A DNA stretch of 64,000 nt from Pisaster brevispinus (taxonomy: Eukaryota; Echinodermata; Asteroidea; Forcipulatida; Asteriidae). How positions within the stretch are numbered: the first letter of the stretch is position 1; each line of letters begins with the position of its first letter. Location of the stretch: positions 30,298,920-30,362,919 of the forward strand of contig JAMKCF010000001.1 in the NCBI GenBank assembly GCA_023634235.1, written 5' to 3'. Position numbers and translations under genes: made by a program. Shown here in pieces: positions 39,141-51,857 of the stretch. Below the pieces are notes generated by a model, which was given only the letters and a program-made list of their open reading frames with translations, was not told where the DNA came from and did no database searches.

Positions 39141-39894
39141 GACGATGTTGTTCACGTGCTTTAAAGGGTCTCTCTCCCACTCTCCATACAAGTACGTCAT
39201 AGTCGGGATCCGACATTATCCCACGTAATCAGCAGAAATGCTAGCAGGTGTCTTTTTGTTAATAGATTCTTATATTTTCTTTCTAAATGAATTCATAGTG
39301 TTTTACTTTTTTTGTAAATTCAAAAGTGCAATTTGGCTGCGAGATTTGAATATTTTCGAGTGTGAATATTCATTCAAACAAATTGCATAGTGTTTTGTCA
39401 TTATTAGTGTTTTGTCATTTTGCTTTACATAAGTGTTTCCGTTTTGGAACGGCATCATCTGTCAAAAATTTCGTGGGGGCAGGCGGTCTTAAGGTGAAAA
39501 CAAAAATCGGGCAATGCAACTTTACAGTACGGTGATGAGGTTTATGTGGGGCTTGTTCGTTTTGAAAGATAATCTGGTTTTTTTTTGGTAACGTCGTTTT
39601 TCAGTGAACGACCTGATACTCGTGCCCGTAGGCAATGCATTATAACGCACACATTGTGTGTGTTCTTCTCTCTGCAGTTCAGCATTACCACGAAGTGGTT
39701 TTTAACGAGTGACGGGTTCACTCTAAACTTCCGATCCACTGAATGTTTATTTATTTATTTTTTTTAAATACAGTTTATAATTTATTTATTTTTAAGGGGG
39801 CAATTGCTTGCTACTTTTTATAGATTGTCCTGAGTGCAATGAAAGTCGCCAAACCCAGAGATCTGGGTCTGCTGGTTAGAAAATGTGTTGTGTT

Positions 39895-40010
39895 AGTAGA
39901 CCTCACGCATTGACGTCATTACGCCTCCATCTTAATAGAGGTCAATCTTGGAGGATGATCTCTAGCCGAGGGCGCCCTACTAACAAATGACGTCATGTGC
40001 ATAGACTTCT
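39895..40010. repeat. Short inverted segment with two TGACGTCA sites
   Basis: TAGTAGACCTCACGCATTGA and TGACGTCATGTGCATAGAC flank CTCCATCTTAATAGAGG and GAGGGCGCCCTA. It holds perfect TGACGTCA at 39911 and 39988. It resembles the CRE-bearing elements but is shorter. Confidence 0.4.
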
Positions 40011-41029
40011 TGGCAAATACTGTATTTGTGCTTGCAATAGCCGTGGAATGAGGTGCATGCTGGTCTAGGCAATTACAAAATTTGTCCAATGACAAAATAG
40101 CTCATAGTCACTAGCACCATCTTGAACATATACCGCAATGCATCTTGGGAAACCGAGTACAGTTAAAAAATAAATCAAGGTGCCAACAAGATGGACGTCA
40201 TGCTGTAGTTAACGTAAGGCTTTAAAGTTGTGTACTGCATTGCTTTCAAAATCAGCGCACCGTGGTTGGCGGTGTTGCTTGACTCGGATTTCACCCAGAA
40301 TCCTTTGCGCACCGATCATGCGTATAATGTGACATACATAACTGTGGCATGCATAACTGTTGTGATTATTTGGACCAGCATGCACCTCACTCAACGGCTA
40401 ACGCGCGCGTACAAAGTAATTGCGAAGTACTTCATAAGGTCCACACAACAATTATTGAAGTCGAGTTGTTAGTTTTTTTTATACGACACTAGTTGATGTG
40501 TAGGTGACTGAACTCGCATGTTGTTTTGTAATCGAAGAGTTTCCGTCAATTATTACGCATATACTTTGTATTTAAATGGACAATGTCAGACGGAAAGTTA
40601 TGGCTGGATATTCCTAAAAGAAAATACTTTGTCACAAAATGAAAATGCCCTTAAAGAAGTTGTGACGTACGTGTTCGTTGGCGCTTTGAGTAAATTACGC
40701 CCTCTACCGTTGAAACAGTTCGAAGGGGTCACTTCGCTCGTCCCCAGCGCCTTGCCTTAAAACCAAAGGCGCTGGGATGGGCAAACGTATCAAGCACGCT
40801 CATTGGTTAATGCACAATATTAACTATCGAACAGCAACCCCCCTTGCGAGTCAATGTTGATTGATGACGGGCCGCAGTGAGTTGTCCCAGTAGAGATAGG
40901 GAGAGGAGCACCCCCGGGGGTCGATCACAAGCGGCATTAGCAGAGACTGAGTTTTGTTTTCTGTTTTTTTCTTTTCTTCTTTACTTTTCGCTCGCTGCGG
41001 CTGATCACCAACAGCTGAAATCGCCTACA

Positions 41030-41205
41030 TTCTTTGAGTAGGGGTGAACCCGTGAAGGAAACAATGCTCGCGGCCTCCGTGTATCGTCAGTCAGTCCAGG
41101 GCAGTCTTCGAAAAGCGCCCGCCGTGGTTAGTCGATGTTGTCTTTAGTCCCATCAGACCCGTGGCACTCCGGCGTTGGGTTGAGTCGTCCGTAGCCGCAA
41201 TTATG
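41030..41205. promoter_or_regulatory. CpG-rich unique-looking stretch
   Basis: CAATGCTCGCGGCCTCCGTG, AAGCGCCCGCCGTGG, TCCGGCGTTGGGTTGAG and CGTCCGTAGCCGC give a local CpG cluster without recognisable repeats. Function is unknown. The flanking stretch to about 42.8 kb shows no convincing coding exon. Confidence 0.2.
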
Positions 41206-41429
41206 AATTCATGGCTGATGATGTGATGCCGATGTTGTTGAGAGTTTGCGGCTGAACTTTACGCCGAGCTGATGCTCGGTCAACTTCAGATCTTTTAAGC
41301 CATTAATTCTAAGCAACGTTGTGTACGGCGTGTGACTGCACGTTTGATTGAACGTTGCATCTTGCGGGCGCTGTGTGGGTTTTCTATTTTTTCCACCAAG
41401 TCCACGAACCGTTCTTCCGCCTACAACAT

Positions 41430-41530
41430 TCTCAGAAAAGAGCTTCACATCAGCACATGGGTACTTTTGGCAGCATTGGTTTCGAACCCACGACCTTCGG
41501 ATTAACAATGCTTAACTAATCTAGCTTTAC
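41430..41530 (-). mobile_element. tRNA-like SINE head
   Basis: The minus strand gives an A-box-like TAGATTAGTTAAGC and the B box GGTTCGAAACC within GGTCGTGGGTTCGAAACCAA. No acceptor-stem pairing supports a functional tRNA. Confidence 0.45.
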
Positions 41531-42889
41531 TAGCTTCACATTGAAGGTCATAAACTGGCAGTATACCAACTCACATATTACTATTTCATCAGAACATGTT
41601 TTTTTAAAGAACGTGTACTTGGAGCGTGACGTCGCCACCGCGTTTGGATCATTACCTTTTTATAAGTTCTACCCCGCTGAGCAAGAGCATGAACTACCAT
41701 CTGTGATTGGCAACGTGTTCACCTTTACAGCAGCGCTTCGTGTTTATCAATATCGCGTCTACTTTATAATACGCAGCACGAATGACGATCTGCCCCACAG
41801 AAGTGTGCGTGTACTTCGACAACAATAAAGCCAACGCAAGATTATGCTGCAAATCGCGGTTGATTTGTCCGTCCCTCGTACAGTGTTCTGAGCGCGCATC
41901 ACCGATGAGGAGTCGAAGGCCGTCTCTGATTTAGACATTTCCCCGTCGTCCATCCGGGTAGACCTGTAATCTTGGGGAGGCACTTTGCTCTACCCGTGGA
42001 CTTCAACCAAATGGGCCGCCGTCTGTGTGTGGTCAAGTCCGTCGTTGAGCCACCGCGGTAAACTCACGTCTGTAGACGGACGATAATCGAAGACAAGCAT
42101 TAAGTAACTCGTAGGAGTGTCACTCCATCTAGATCTAGCCAGCTGACATTATACAGCCAACGTGGTTAGACGGGACTGATTCGAAACCCTAGCAAATATC
42201 AGTAATTCCCATGACCATTAAGACGTAATGTATAAATGCCGCTGACTCAAAAGTGAGGATCGAAACTGCCGTTGCTGTCTCCAGAGCATTGTATCATTGC
42301 ATCTCTTTTGTGTTTGTACAGAAGTCACATTTTCAGTGCGTCTAAACCCTTTTAGTTGTGTCACGTTGAACGGATCTTAATAGAACATTTACCGTCTGGA
42401 TAGAATATACGATACAGTGGATAGAATAGTCTCCAAATAAATGCAAAACAGGTCGTAGATTCACAGCTAACTCTATACCTGTCGTATCGAACAAAGCACT
42501 GTTTATAGCCGAACTTAAACTAAGGTCACTTTCTTGCTTGAAGTTTGCTGCTGTATTGTTTGTCGCTGCAAGTGATCTGAGCGCCAGCAGAGCTTAATGC
42601 ATGTACACACTAATATGTACATATATATGTGATTGTATTATTAGCCACCTCCAACGCATTCATTTAATGGTCGCATATGCCTAAAGCTTTGTATTGAAAC
42701 TACTTTGCTATCTACTGCCGATAGCAACGCTGCCAGCCCGATCAGGCATTCTACACGTGGGCTAAAATTGCCACTTACAAGCCGAACGAGACTTTGAAAG
42801 AGTGATCCCGGTATGTTATGTCTTGAAACATTTGAACGTGTGGAATTTCGTTGAGTGCTCCACAGACCACGTGCAGGTTTTTATCAAGA

Positions 42890-43053
42890 GGTGTGTTTTT
42901 ATTTTTCTTCGGCGGGGATTTATAGCGAGGAGTCTATAGTGTGCAGCCTATAGCTTCGAGCAGACGAGATATCACGGAATTTTTGAGGCCGGTGGTGTTT
43001 ATTGGCGCCAAAAACCTGAAAGCGATCGATCTACTGGAGACAGGCTGCGGCAG
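42890..43053 (+). promoter_or_regulatory. Possible untranslated first exon ending at CAG|GTGAGT
   Basis: TATAGCGAGGAGTCTATAGT, AGACGAGATATCACGG, TTGGCGCCAAAAACCTG and GATCGATCTACTGGAGACAG precede GCGGCAGGTGAGTG, a consensus donor at 43054. The segment has no recognised repeat. There is no transcript evidence and no partner exon in the window. Confidence 0.22.
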
Positions 43054-43204
43054 GTGAGTGGGTTTATCTGCAGGGTGTGCTAACGTCAGTGATGACGTAT
43101 TTAATTCTAGGCTTTTAGGCAGGGGATTAGAGAAACGGAGTCCTGATCCGCATTACCAACAACAAGGATTAGTGATCCAAATGAAACTGCTATTTACAAC
43201 AATC

Positions 43205-43545
43205 ATTAAAGGGAGGGTATACCTTTGGACTCAAAAGATTAATGACCATAAAAACTTACCTGGTAAAGAACACTAGAGGGCAATTATAAAACATTGTTAG
43301 AAACGACACCTTTGAGGTTATGTGGTTTTAGAGAAACAGGTAATTTTCACCCCTCTCAGGCATCTAAAAGCACCAAATTCTATGGAAACAAGGGTGTTTT
43401 TGTTTTTCATTATTTTCTTGCAACTTCAATGACCAATTGAGCCAAATTTTCACAGGTTTGGTACTTTATGCAGAATATTATGCCGGGATACACCAAGTGA
43501 GGATACTGGTCTTCGACGAATACCAAAAGTATACCCTGCTTATAT
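43205..43545 (+). mobile_element. Family B ~350-bp element
   Basis: It starts AAAGGGAGGGTATACCTTTG and ends AATACCAAAAGTATACCCTG, inverted termini. Inside are TTAGAAACGACACCTTTGAG, AACAAGGGTGTTTTTG and ATTTTCTTGCAACTTCAATG. Other copies: 33662-34035, 51492-51857 and 61090-61443; fragments at 34745-34880 and 58015-58155. Confidence 0.8.
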
Positions 43546-43959
43546 AAGACAAGTATCAAGCTATTCACACAAACGTGTGCTTTGCCAATTGCATTGATAT
43601 TCATGCCACTTGCATTATGTTATATTTTACAAAATGATAACGCAGAATTTGATACTAAAATAGGCCTAAGTGTATTTGCATCGCTGGCCAGGGAGCTGTT
43701 TGCATTTGAACACGGGCTGCTGTTTGCGCGGTGTCTGTGTTTACTTAAAAACAACACTCCAAATTATTCGAAACTTATACAATAGTGAAGAATAGTCAAG
43801 GACTTGCTCAAATGTTTTCACCATTTTAATGGTCATGCGACGAGGATGCGACAGGGACGGGATCAGAGGCTGTGTGGGAATTTTGAAATTGTTTCCAAAT
43901 GTTGAAATGTCTGCAGTAGAATAAAGAGACGAAACTGCCTTTAAAGGTAATTATTATAC

Positions 43960-44300
43960 AGAATTGGTAGAGCTGACAAAATAGTCACAGAAAGTGTTCG
44001 TATTTTAAGTGATCAACCATTCAAATACATTAAATAACAAACCTTTCGGGCATAATCCGTTGTGCGAGTCAGGAGAAAATAGTGAAAACCATACACAATT
44101 TTCATGTGAACACGTTGTTTGGTTTTTACAACTGAAATTAGATGGTTTTCAGATACAGTTTCCTCGAATATGACTTCAGTTTAGAGGGAAATATTTCACA
44201 GCAAAATGGTTCTTGTATGAAGTTCATAACCAGTAAGCTTTCTAAAATTAAACAATTATATTTTTTTATTTTTACCAATCCTGTATAAAACCTTTAACAT
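43960..44300 (-). mobile_element. Family C ~340-bp element
   Basis: TGTGCGAGTCAGGAGAAAAT, CAGTTTCCTCGAATATGACT, GGGAAATATTTCACAGC and CCAATCCTGTATAAAACCTT. Best match is the inverted copy at 48395-48745. Confidence 0.75.
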
Positions 44301-45059
44301 ACTGAGGGCGAAAAAAACCTTTAACAGCTACTATGATGATTTCATAAATGCGTTGTTTTGGAAAGTGTGGGGCGTCCCTACACGTAAAAAAGCTATTTAT
44401 GCCCACCAATGTTGACACGCTGAAGAACTGTTGATTTTGGGGTAGGGGGGGGGGGGCTTTACAAAGTCTCCAAGTCTCAGTATGTCTTGAAAAATGTTGA
44501 AAACTTTTGGACGGCCGTTAAATTGGCCGTTAAATTCAAATAAATCATTTGTTAGAAAACTTAGGCCTAAGTAGAACAAAATTGAAACTCTAGCACGGTG
44601 GGAAAACAAATCCAGAAAATAGACTTTGCATGTGACGCCAAGTAGAAATCGAAGGAAAAACATTCCAGCAACTTGTTTGGGGAAAAAAAATAGTCCCGTA
44701 CTACAATTTTAGACATCCTTTACCAAGTTCTGACACTTCATCATCCGGGGGAAAAAAAATAGAACGCAAAATAGAACACAGACCACAAAATAGCACAGAA
44801 CTAATGTGCAGCTATCCGTTTTCCTGCCAATAAGGAGCTTACTGCACGAAATAAGAGGACATAAACTGTCAATGTTACTATCTAATGATTGAGGGCCCGA
44901 ATTAGCACTCACGATCAGAAAATGACACCATCAAACCGTTCTGTATTTATCCCCCCCCCCTACTCCCTTGTTGCTTATGCAGGACACGCACGGACCCAAT
45001 CCATAATATATAAAGTGGGCACCGTATTAGCTGAACGTACACCCCCAGCGAAGTGTCTT

Positions 45060-45232
45060 CTGCCTCATCACCGTGGAATTGAAAAATGCGATAGCCGTCC
45101 ATTTGGGCCGACTCCCCGGTGTGACTTTTTGGCGTGGCTGTCACAATGAATTTTTCAACGACGGGGCGAAATTAGACCGGATACGTCTTGGGCCCGGAAG
45201 TGCCTAATTTATTGACGACATCGCGACTTGAG
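45060..45232 (+). promoter_or_regulatory. Possible first exon ending at GAG|GTGAGT
   Basis: GCGATAGCCGTCCATTTGGG, CTCCCCGGTGTGAC, CGACGGGGCGAAATTAGACC and GACATCGCGACTTGAG precede GTGAGT at 45233. CpG is locally frequent and no repeat is recognised. No open frame of note crosses the donor. Confidence 0.22.
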
Positions 45233-45599
45233 GTGAGTCTATTTTTCTAATCAGACGCTAAAGGGCTCCTTGTTGAATTCGCTTTGATATTGTATTTAAA
45301 CTCTAGTGGAGTAGGTATACACTATACGATTACACACAATACGATTACACACAATACAGGGCTAATGCAGTGAGTTGAGCTTAAAGGTGTACCGGTACTG
45401 CCGCTGCTAATTGGATACTAAGTGTTCTGAGAAGTACGCCCTCATGTGAGCTGGTTTAAGCTAATTCGAATGATACACCAATATTTAGATATATTTAATG
45501 ACTATAATTTCATACGTTCCTTCCTACCATTTTGACTTACTACATTAACCACATGGTGTTCGTAATGCAGGCCGGCGTATTTATCTATACCACTGAGGA

Positions 45600-45880
45600 T
45601 GATATGTAATGGACAGACAGTAGGAGTAGGAGGGTTGACTTTACCGTACATGCATTAAATGTTACCACATTGAAGGTTGGCATAGCTTGTATGTCGTTCA
45701 AATTTACAGTGGATTGTATTGAATGGTCAGACAGTAGAAGGGTTGTCTATGCACTTTTTGTAGGTGCATGCATTAAATGATACCATACTGAAGGTTGGCA
45801 AAGTTTGTATGTCACTCAAAACCAAAGTGGATTGTATTGAATGGTCAGACAGGAGGGTGAATATACCCCTTTGTAGATGC
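45600..45880 (+). repeat. 118-bp tandem duplication
   Basis: GTGGATTGTATTGAATGGTC followed by AGACAG occurs at 45710 and 45828. TGCATTAAATG-TACCA and GAAGGTTGGCA recur with the same offset. A third, partial unit precedes it near 45610. Confidence 0.85.
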
Positions 45881-46623
45881 ATCATAATGCAGCAATGCAA
45901 CTTTAACATTGGTTTATGCATGACGCCTGTCATTTTGCTTTATATTAATGTGAATAGACTGGGACGGGAGAATATTATGATCATTTAACGCAGTCGTGAA
46001 GCATACTGTTTGTCCTATACGTCTCCTGCGTACTCGATAATCTCGTAGATCTCGTTAAAAGTGTGCGATTTTGTAATTAAAACAACGTAAGTGGTAGCCT
46101 GAACAGCTGACGTCACACGTCGAGGTGCGCGATTAACGTCAAATACCGGTGACCTTTATAACCATGGTCGCCTGCAAGATGTACCTTCCTATGCTATAAT
46201 GCTGTGCATGTAGTATCAGTCTGGTATAGGTCTGACTTGTGTGCACACAGGTTTGTGTTTCATACACTCTGTGGACATTCCTTTATTTCTGAATGTACTT
46301 AATTAAGAAAAAATCCTCTTCTTCAACACAGTACAAAACACTGTGCGGACGTGTGCAAATCTAAGTGTTTCAAGTCTTTACACTGTGTGGACTTTTTGTT
46401 CTCAGGTTCACACTTCGTATACGTTGCACAGTGCATGTTTAATAGTGTCCAATGAAACCATTGGGTTTGTATGATCAGTGCCTGTCTTTATCCAATACAG
46501 GGGACCAGTGTACGAATACCCGCGAGAATTGCGCGGATTTAAGTCAACACTGGGGTGACTAGACCACTAGGCAAGACATTGAGTAGTAAACTATAGCCAG
46601 GGCACCTCTTTAAGAGAGACCAA

Positions 46624-46778
46624 GGCCGTGTCCGAGTTGGCAGCTACGGCTACGGCTACGGCTACGGCTACGGCTACGGCTGGGCAGCGGCGTCATCCTG
46701 CGTTGAAGTAAGTGACGTCCTTAGCAATACCAATAGCCTCAATCGTAGCCGTAGCTGTAGCCGGAAACGGATACGGCC
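46624..46778. mobile_element. Family J foldback MITE, diverged copy with expanded CTACGG repeat
   Basis: GGCCGTGTCCGAG at the left and GGAAACGGATACGGCC at the right. Each arm has GCTACGGCTACGGC, expanded on the left into six CTACGG units (46642-46682). The loop is CAGCGGCGTCATCCTGCG. Confidence 0.75.
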
Positions 46779-47864
46779 TATTGACAAGCCGTATATCATT
46801 GAACGCAGGGATGTAAATAATGTAGGGATACCAAGTGCGCCCTCAATGATGGGATGATTGCAACTCTACGATTTGCATTTTTTTTCTATAAAAACTCAAG
46901 TTTGTGTCACCGACGTTTGGACAGTGCCGTACAAGGGTAACATTTCCTGGGGGGGGGGCATTTCTGGCCAAGTTTTTTATTTAATCCTCAAACAAGCCCC
47001 CTTTCAGCGCCTTTTTTTAAAATGTAATTTACTATTTTTTATAAGATAAAATGGCGTTTGTGTAAAAACAAATACAATCATAAGTCTGCGTGTAAATGGG
47101 AAAATAGTTTAAAACATAAGTTATCACATAAAAACGTATAAAACGTAACAATTTACTCTGGAAATGTCCAATTCCTTAAGTCCATATTTCAAATGGGGGG
47201 GGGGTACACGGGGAGGGGGCACGGAAATCAATCAGAGGGCACGTGCCCCCCTTGGTTACGCCGCTGCGTTTCAGCCTTTCTCTCTTTTCCGTTGGTCTTT
47301 CGACACGGAGAGAGCACATTCTACTTTCTGCGTCTTATTCTTTCTAATTTGTTGGGAGCATGGCTCTTGCCATGCCCCTGATGTTTTTTTCCTGCCAGAC
47401 CTTATGCGGATGGCGCTACACTCTCGCGTTTAAATCTCCCAAGTGAAGAGAGGACTTGGAGAAGTTGAATACTTGCAAAGAGTGATAACTTGGATATTAA
47501 TTCATCCTGTTTCTAAGTGTTTTTGTGTCACTTTTGGAATTGTTTTCTGGTGTTTTCCTGTATTGTCCGGTATTTTCCTGTGTTTTCCTGTAGTAACATC
47601 ATCTTTATCGAACCCCCGAGTGGGTTGGGTTTACATCTCGTCATTTCGTTGCAGTGGCTTGTGTTACTGATGGATGGAGTCATCATTATTGTATTGTAAG
47701 GCGATGTGTTGACATGGTATAGCTACACGTTGTTCTGCAGTGCTACTAAGCCTTATTATAATGTTGTGCTCTTCTGCTTTACTCTGAGGAATGCATTAGT
47801 CGTCCATTAAAAGAGAACCGTTAGACGAGAACTGTCAAGGTGGTACCAGAAACCCTCTCCCCAA

Positions 47865-48065
47865 AAAAATAAACAAATAAAATAATAATATTAATAAGAA
47901 TAATAAAACAAATAAATAAATAAATAAAGATGAAATCAAAAAATACTAAGAATAATAAGTAAAACAAATAAGATATAAGAAAAAAAGAAAAAACCCCAAT
48001 AGAAATAATATAAAGAAATATAGAAAATGATTTAAAAAAAACAACAAATAAATAAATAAATAAAT
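47865..48065. repeat. A-rich low-complexity stretch
   Basis: AAATAAAT, AATAATAAT and AAACAAAT runs for 200 bp. No gene. Confidence 0.9.
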
Positions 48066-48394
48066 TTATAAATTAGTTCCAGTCACCATTTAACATAATA
48101 AATAACAAAGCCACTGCAATAAACTGTATTCATCAAGTGCGACTTCTTCTCATGACAGTATCTACACGGTCATTTTATCCGGGGAAAAAATAGCGTCTGC
48201 ACGACCAAACTGACACGTATGAAATGTCAATACACACAAGATCGAAAACGCTTGTCTTAAAGGTGTGTTTGCATAGCCATGGTTTGCACAGGAGTCTTCG
48301 TTTCAACCAAGTATATACAAAAGAGCACGATACCAAATTAGCCTGCGGAAATGAGGCTGGAAAATTTAGTGAGGAAAGGTAAAGTGATGTTTTT

Positions 48395-48745
48395 GCGAAC
48401 CTGGATTTTAAAGCGTCGTAATTTGATTTTCGTTGGAAAGGTAACTTATAATTAAGTTCGTACAGAACAATTTTGTGTGTGTGTGAAATATTTTCCTCCG
48501 ACTTGAAGTCATATTCGAGAAAACTGCATCTCAAAATCTAAAAAAGCCAAGAAAAAAACAACCAATTTCGGTTGTTAAAACCGAAATTAAGGACTATATG
48601 TTTACATGGTTTTTCCACTATTTTTTCCTGACTCACGCAACGGATTAAACCCAAATTTTCACAGGTTTGTTATTTCATATATTAGGTTGGACACTGTCTG
48701 CAACTATTTTGTCAGCTCTACTAATCCTGTATAATACCTTTAACA
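48395..48745 (+). mobile_element. Family C ~350-bp element
   Basis: GAAATATTTTCCTCCGACTT, GAAGTCATATTCGAG, TTTTTCCTGACTCACGCAAC, TTTTCACAGGTTTGTTATTT and TAATCCTGTATAATACCTTT. It is the inverse of 43960-44300 and parallels 53040-53460. Confidence 0.75.
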
Positions 48746-50239
48746 TTTGTGTCAGTTTATTTCGCTTGATGAAGACCAGAGCCGGCTGGTTTGAAACGTC
48801 AACACCAAGTAGGTTATTTAAAAAAAAAATTAATCCAATAAATCACACGCTGTGAAGTTGATGGTGAATTTCTTATCCGCATCGTTGCACACTGAAAACC
48901 CAAAGCCCATATCGATCCGTTACCCGCCCTAAGCCTCAGATCGTTCCTTTTTTATTTCTCCAGCGAGGTTAAATAAATAAAGATCTCATCAAATTAAATT
49001 ACACATTTCTTGCACACATGGCAGCATTTTCAGATGGAAAATTAATATCTCGGGGGCCTTATGAGAGACGCAACTTTAACATTGCCAGACTTTAAAAAAA
49101 TCAGGAAATTTTGAGAACCAGCATCGCTGTGCAATATTTACCAAAGACAATTTAATTAAATTCAATTAAATTCAATGTATTTGTTCATCAAGTGAAAATA
49201 GCACATGACATTTGTTTTCCAGTATACAGCATTAAACGAACTACATGAAAACCTTCAAAAAAGTACATCGCAATTAAACTCTTTTTTTGCACGAACGTAA
49301 AAGAGAGAGAGAGGGAGAGTCACAAAAACAAAAGGAGCTTTTAGGTTACAAACAGTTATCTGATAAAACTTGCTGTTAAAACTGTGGATGGCACTGGGTA
49401 TATAGAAAGGACAGCTTTATGGGAAATTGATTCCTATTGCGGCCTGTATGGCCACAAGTTTAATACTCTCCTCTTTTGTAATAAAATTTTATTTGAAACC
49501 TTCTACACTAATTGTGTTTTAACATTAATCCTGTGCAGAGGATTTGTTTTTCAACCTGTTTTTTTGAAGGCCTGTTTGTCGAATCCTACCTGATCTTTTG
49601 GTTACAGTCAGTGAACGAAGACGATGTGTGCTGTCGGGCATAGTACAATTAAAACATTTTCGTAAGGCTGCTATCAATACGTATGGGCATTAATGATTGA
49701 GTAAACACGTTTATAGGGATATTTTGCCAAGCGGATGACGCATGAAAAGGTCGGCCCATGGGCACGCTATAGAACAACCTGTCACTTGTTGCTATTTTTC
49801 TTTCTGGTAATGAAACCACGTGAGACACAGGAGTACCCAACACCGTAACCAGTAGGCCATAAGATACCTGTGTAGAGATTGGGTGAGGAAAACATATGAC
49901 GTCACATTTGTAGGCATATGACGTCATAGGCCTGAAGATGCATGTGTACAGAGATTATGTGATTGGAATGTCTGTTTTTTAGATGTGGGAGGAAAACCCC
50001 CAAATTGGGAAGACCCACCACGAAATTAGAGCAAAATTTGATGGCTTTGCTTATCACAGAATTCTGGGCTTACGTCGCCATTTGAAGCGTATACTCTATG
50101 GGCTTTCAGTGCATACATTTCTCGGTAAGCACAGCCAGGAAGTCCGGGCAGGGGCTGGAACCCAATCCACGTGTAAGACCCCGGTCCTGGATTGAGGCGA
50201 AAGGCTGGGAGGAAACCACTGAGCCAACTTGAATGCACT

Positions 50240-51070
50240 TACCACACTCTAAATACTCACGAATCAGAATTGACCCGGATTTCGGGGGGCCTGACCCATT
50301 TCCGGCTCAGGCTGACCCAGTAATGGGTTTTAAATATGTTTCAACAACATTTATTTCATACTGACTCAGGGTAATGATACATTTCTATGATAACAGGTAG
50401 CTAATTGAACAGTAAATTGGATTATAGAAACTTAGAAACAGAGCTGATCAAAATGGAGCCAGCATGGTAGGAAAAAAATGAAGCAGATAAAAACTGCTTT
50501 TGTACTTTTCCCTTTATAACAGACAACCAACGGGGACAATATCATAGATAGAATCACCTTGGTTAGATTTACTTTTAGGTCGTTCTCATGGTATCATCTG
50601 TTGGGTGTTTGGTGGCTGATGGAGGTTGAATTGGTCGCACCGGCGACTCTGACATTCTATCGGAGTGTGGTGCCACGTCATGTGTACTGCCGCCGCCATC
50701 TTTGTTGCTGCTGCGGGTGGGTCTTGACTTTTTTGATTTGTTATCACTCATCCCGTAGTTTGATTTCACTCAGATCCCGTCTTTGATGACCTTTGTCGCA
50801 ACAAGAACTTCCTGTAGAAGAACAGATTCTGATGGCCCCCTATGAACGACCGTAATAGTGGTTTTTAGTGCATAATTTGTGGAACTTAAAGACTACCCAG
50901 CTTGTCAATAGGTGTGCGCGCTGTGATTTTAGTTCGGTTTCTTCGTCATTTTGACCCATTTTTGGGTGTCATTTTGATACAGTTTCCGGGTCATACTGAC
51001 CAAGAAATGGGTCATGCCCCTCGGGACTCAGGTGTGGTTCAATTCTTACCCGGATGTTTTGAGAGTGTTG
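50240..51070. mobile_element. Family L foldback element with ~550-bp internal segment
   Basis: The left end AATCAGAATTGACCCGG, TTTCCGGCTCAGGCTGACCC is mirrored by GGTCATACTGACCAAGAAAT, CAATTCTTACCCGG, GAGAGTGTTGG on the right. The internal part (50340-50930) is absent from the shorter copy at 38901-39140. It has no convincing coding potential. Confidence 0.6.
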
Positions 51071-51491
51071 GACCAGCATTCAATGTAACTATAGTTATTG
51101 TCTTTTGCCATCGGGGTGGCTATCTGAACACTCAATAATAATATGTACCTTTCTTTTGCAAGAAGTCAGAGCTGTGAGTGTTGCCAAAGAATCAAGCAAT
51201 ATGCTTCACTTTTTCGTACAAATTACCGGTACACACGTTTTGTAACTGTATATAATGCCCATGTTTTTATCAATGTTTACATGTAATTATGCAATTGTTA
51301 AATGGACTCGTTCATTTAACTGAATTGAATTAAGTTGATAAAAAGGTAGGCTTTCCAGTTTGGGCATTGTTTATTCTTTGTTGTCGGTCCTTTCAAGTCA
51401 TGGTAAAACGTAAATCAGTGCTCGTATCAATAAAACCAGTCAACGACTGAAGACAACGGTCAAAGCATTGCAATGCTTTCCTGTCATCGCT

Positions 51492-51857
51492 TAAAGGCAA
51501 AGTATCCCTCTTTGGATTTTGGAATCGTTTGATTGTTTTAATCCTATATAAATGTAGACATATACAATAAAACTAACCTCTGAAATTGTTCATTTCGAAA
51601 GGTGGTAGTATATTAGAGATAGGCCTATCACCGAAAATTTGGAGCGGTTATGTCCACGCAGGAAGAGTAATCCGTAATTGGAATACACAATCCGAGATAC
51701 GTTTCATGATTACTTGGAGGTTTCTCGCACTAAATTTCTTTTGAATCCCTTTCTCTAAAACCACATACTTTAGAAGGGAATTGTATCTCAAAATATTATA
51801 CATTATCAAGTAAGTTGTTACGGTCAATAATTGTTGGAGTAATTATCAAAGGTATAC
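51492..51857 (-). mobile_element. Family B ~365-bp element
   Basis: TTAAAGGCAAAGTATCCCTC at the left and ATCAAAGGTATACCACACTC at the right, with TTTCTCTAAAACCACATAC inside. Diverged but bounded by the same inverted termini. Confidence 0.6.

Noticed and set aside
41541..41828. 95-codon + strand frame with overlapping minus frame
   Set aside because: No family resemblance and no codon or splice evidence; sits in a region otherwise without genes.
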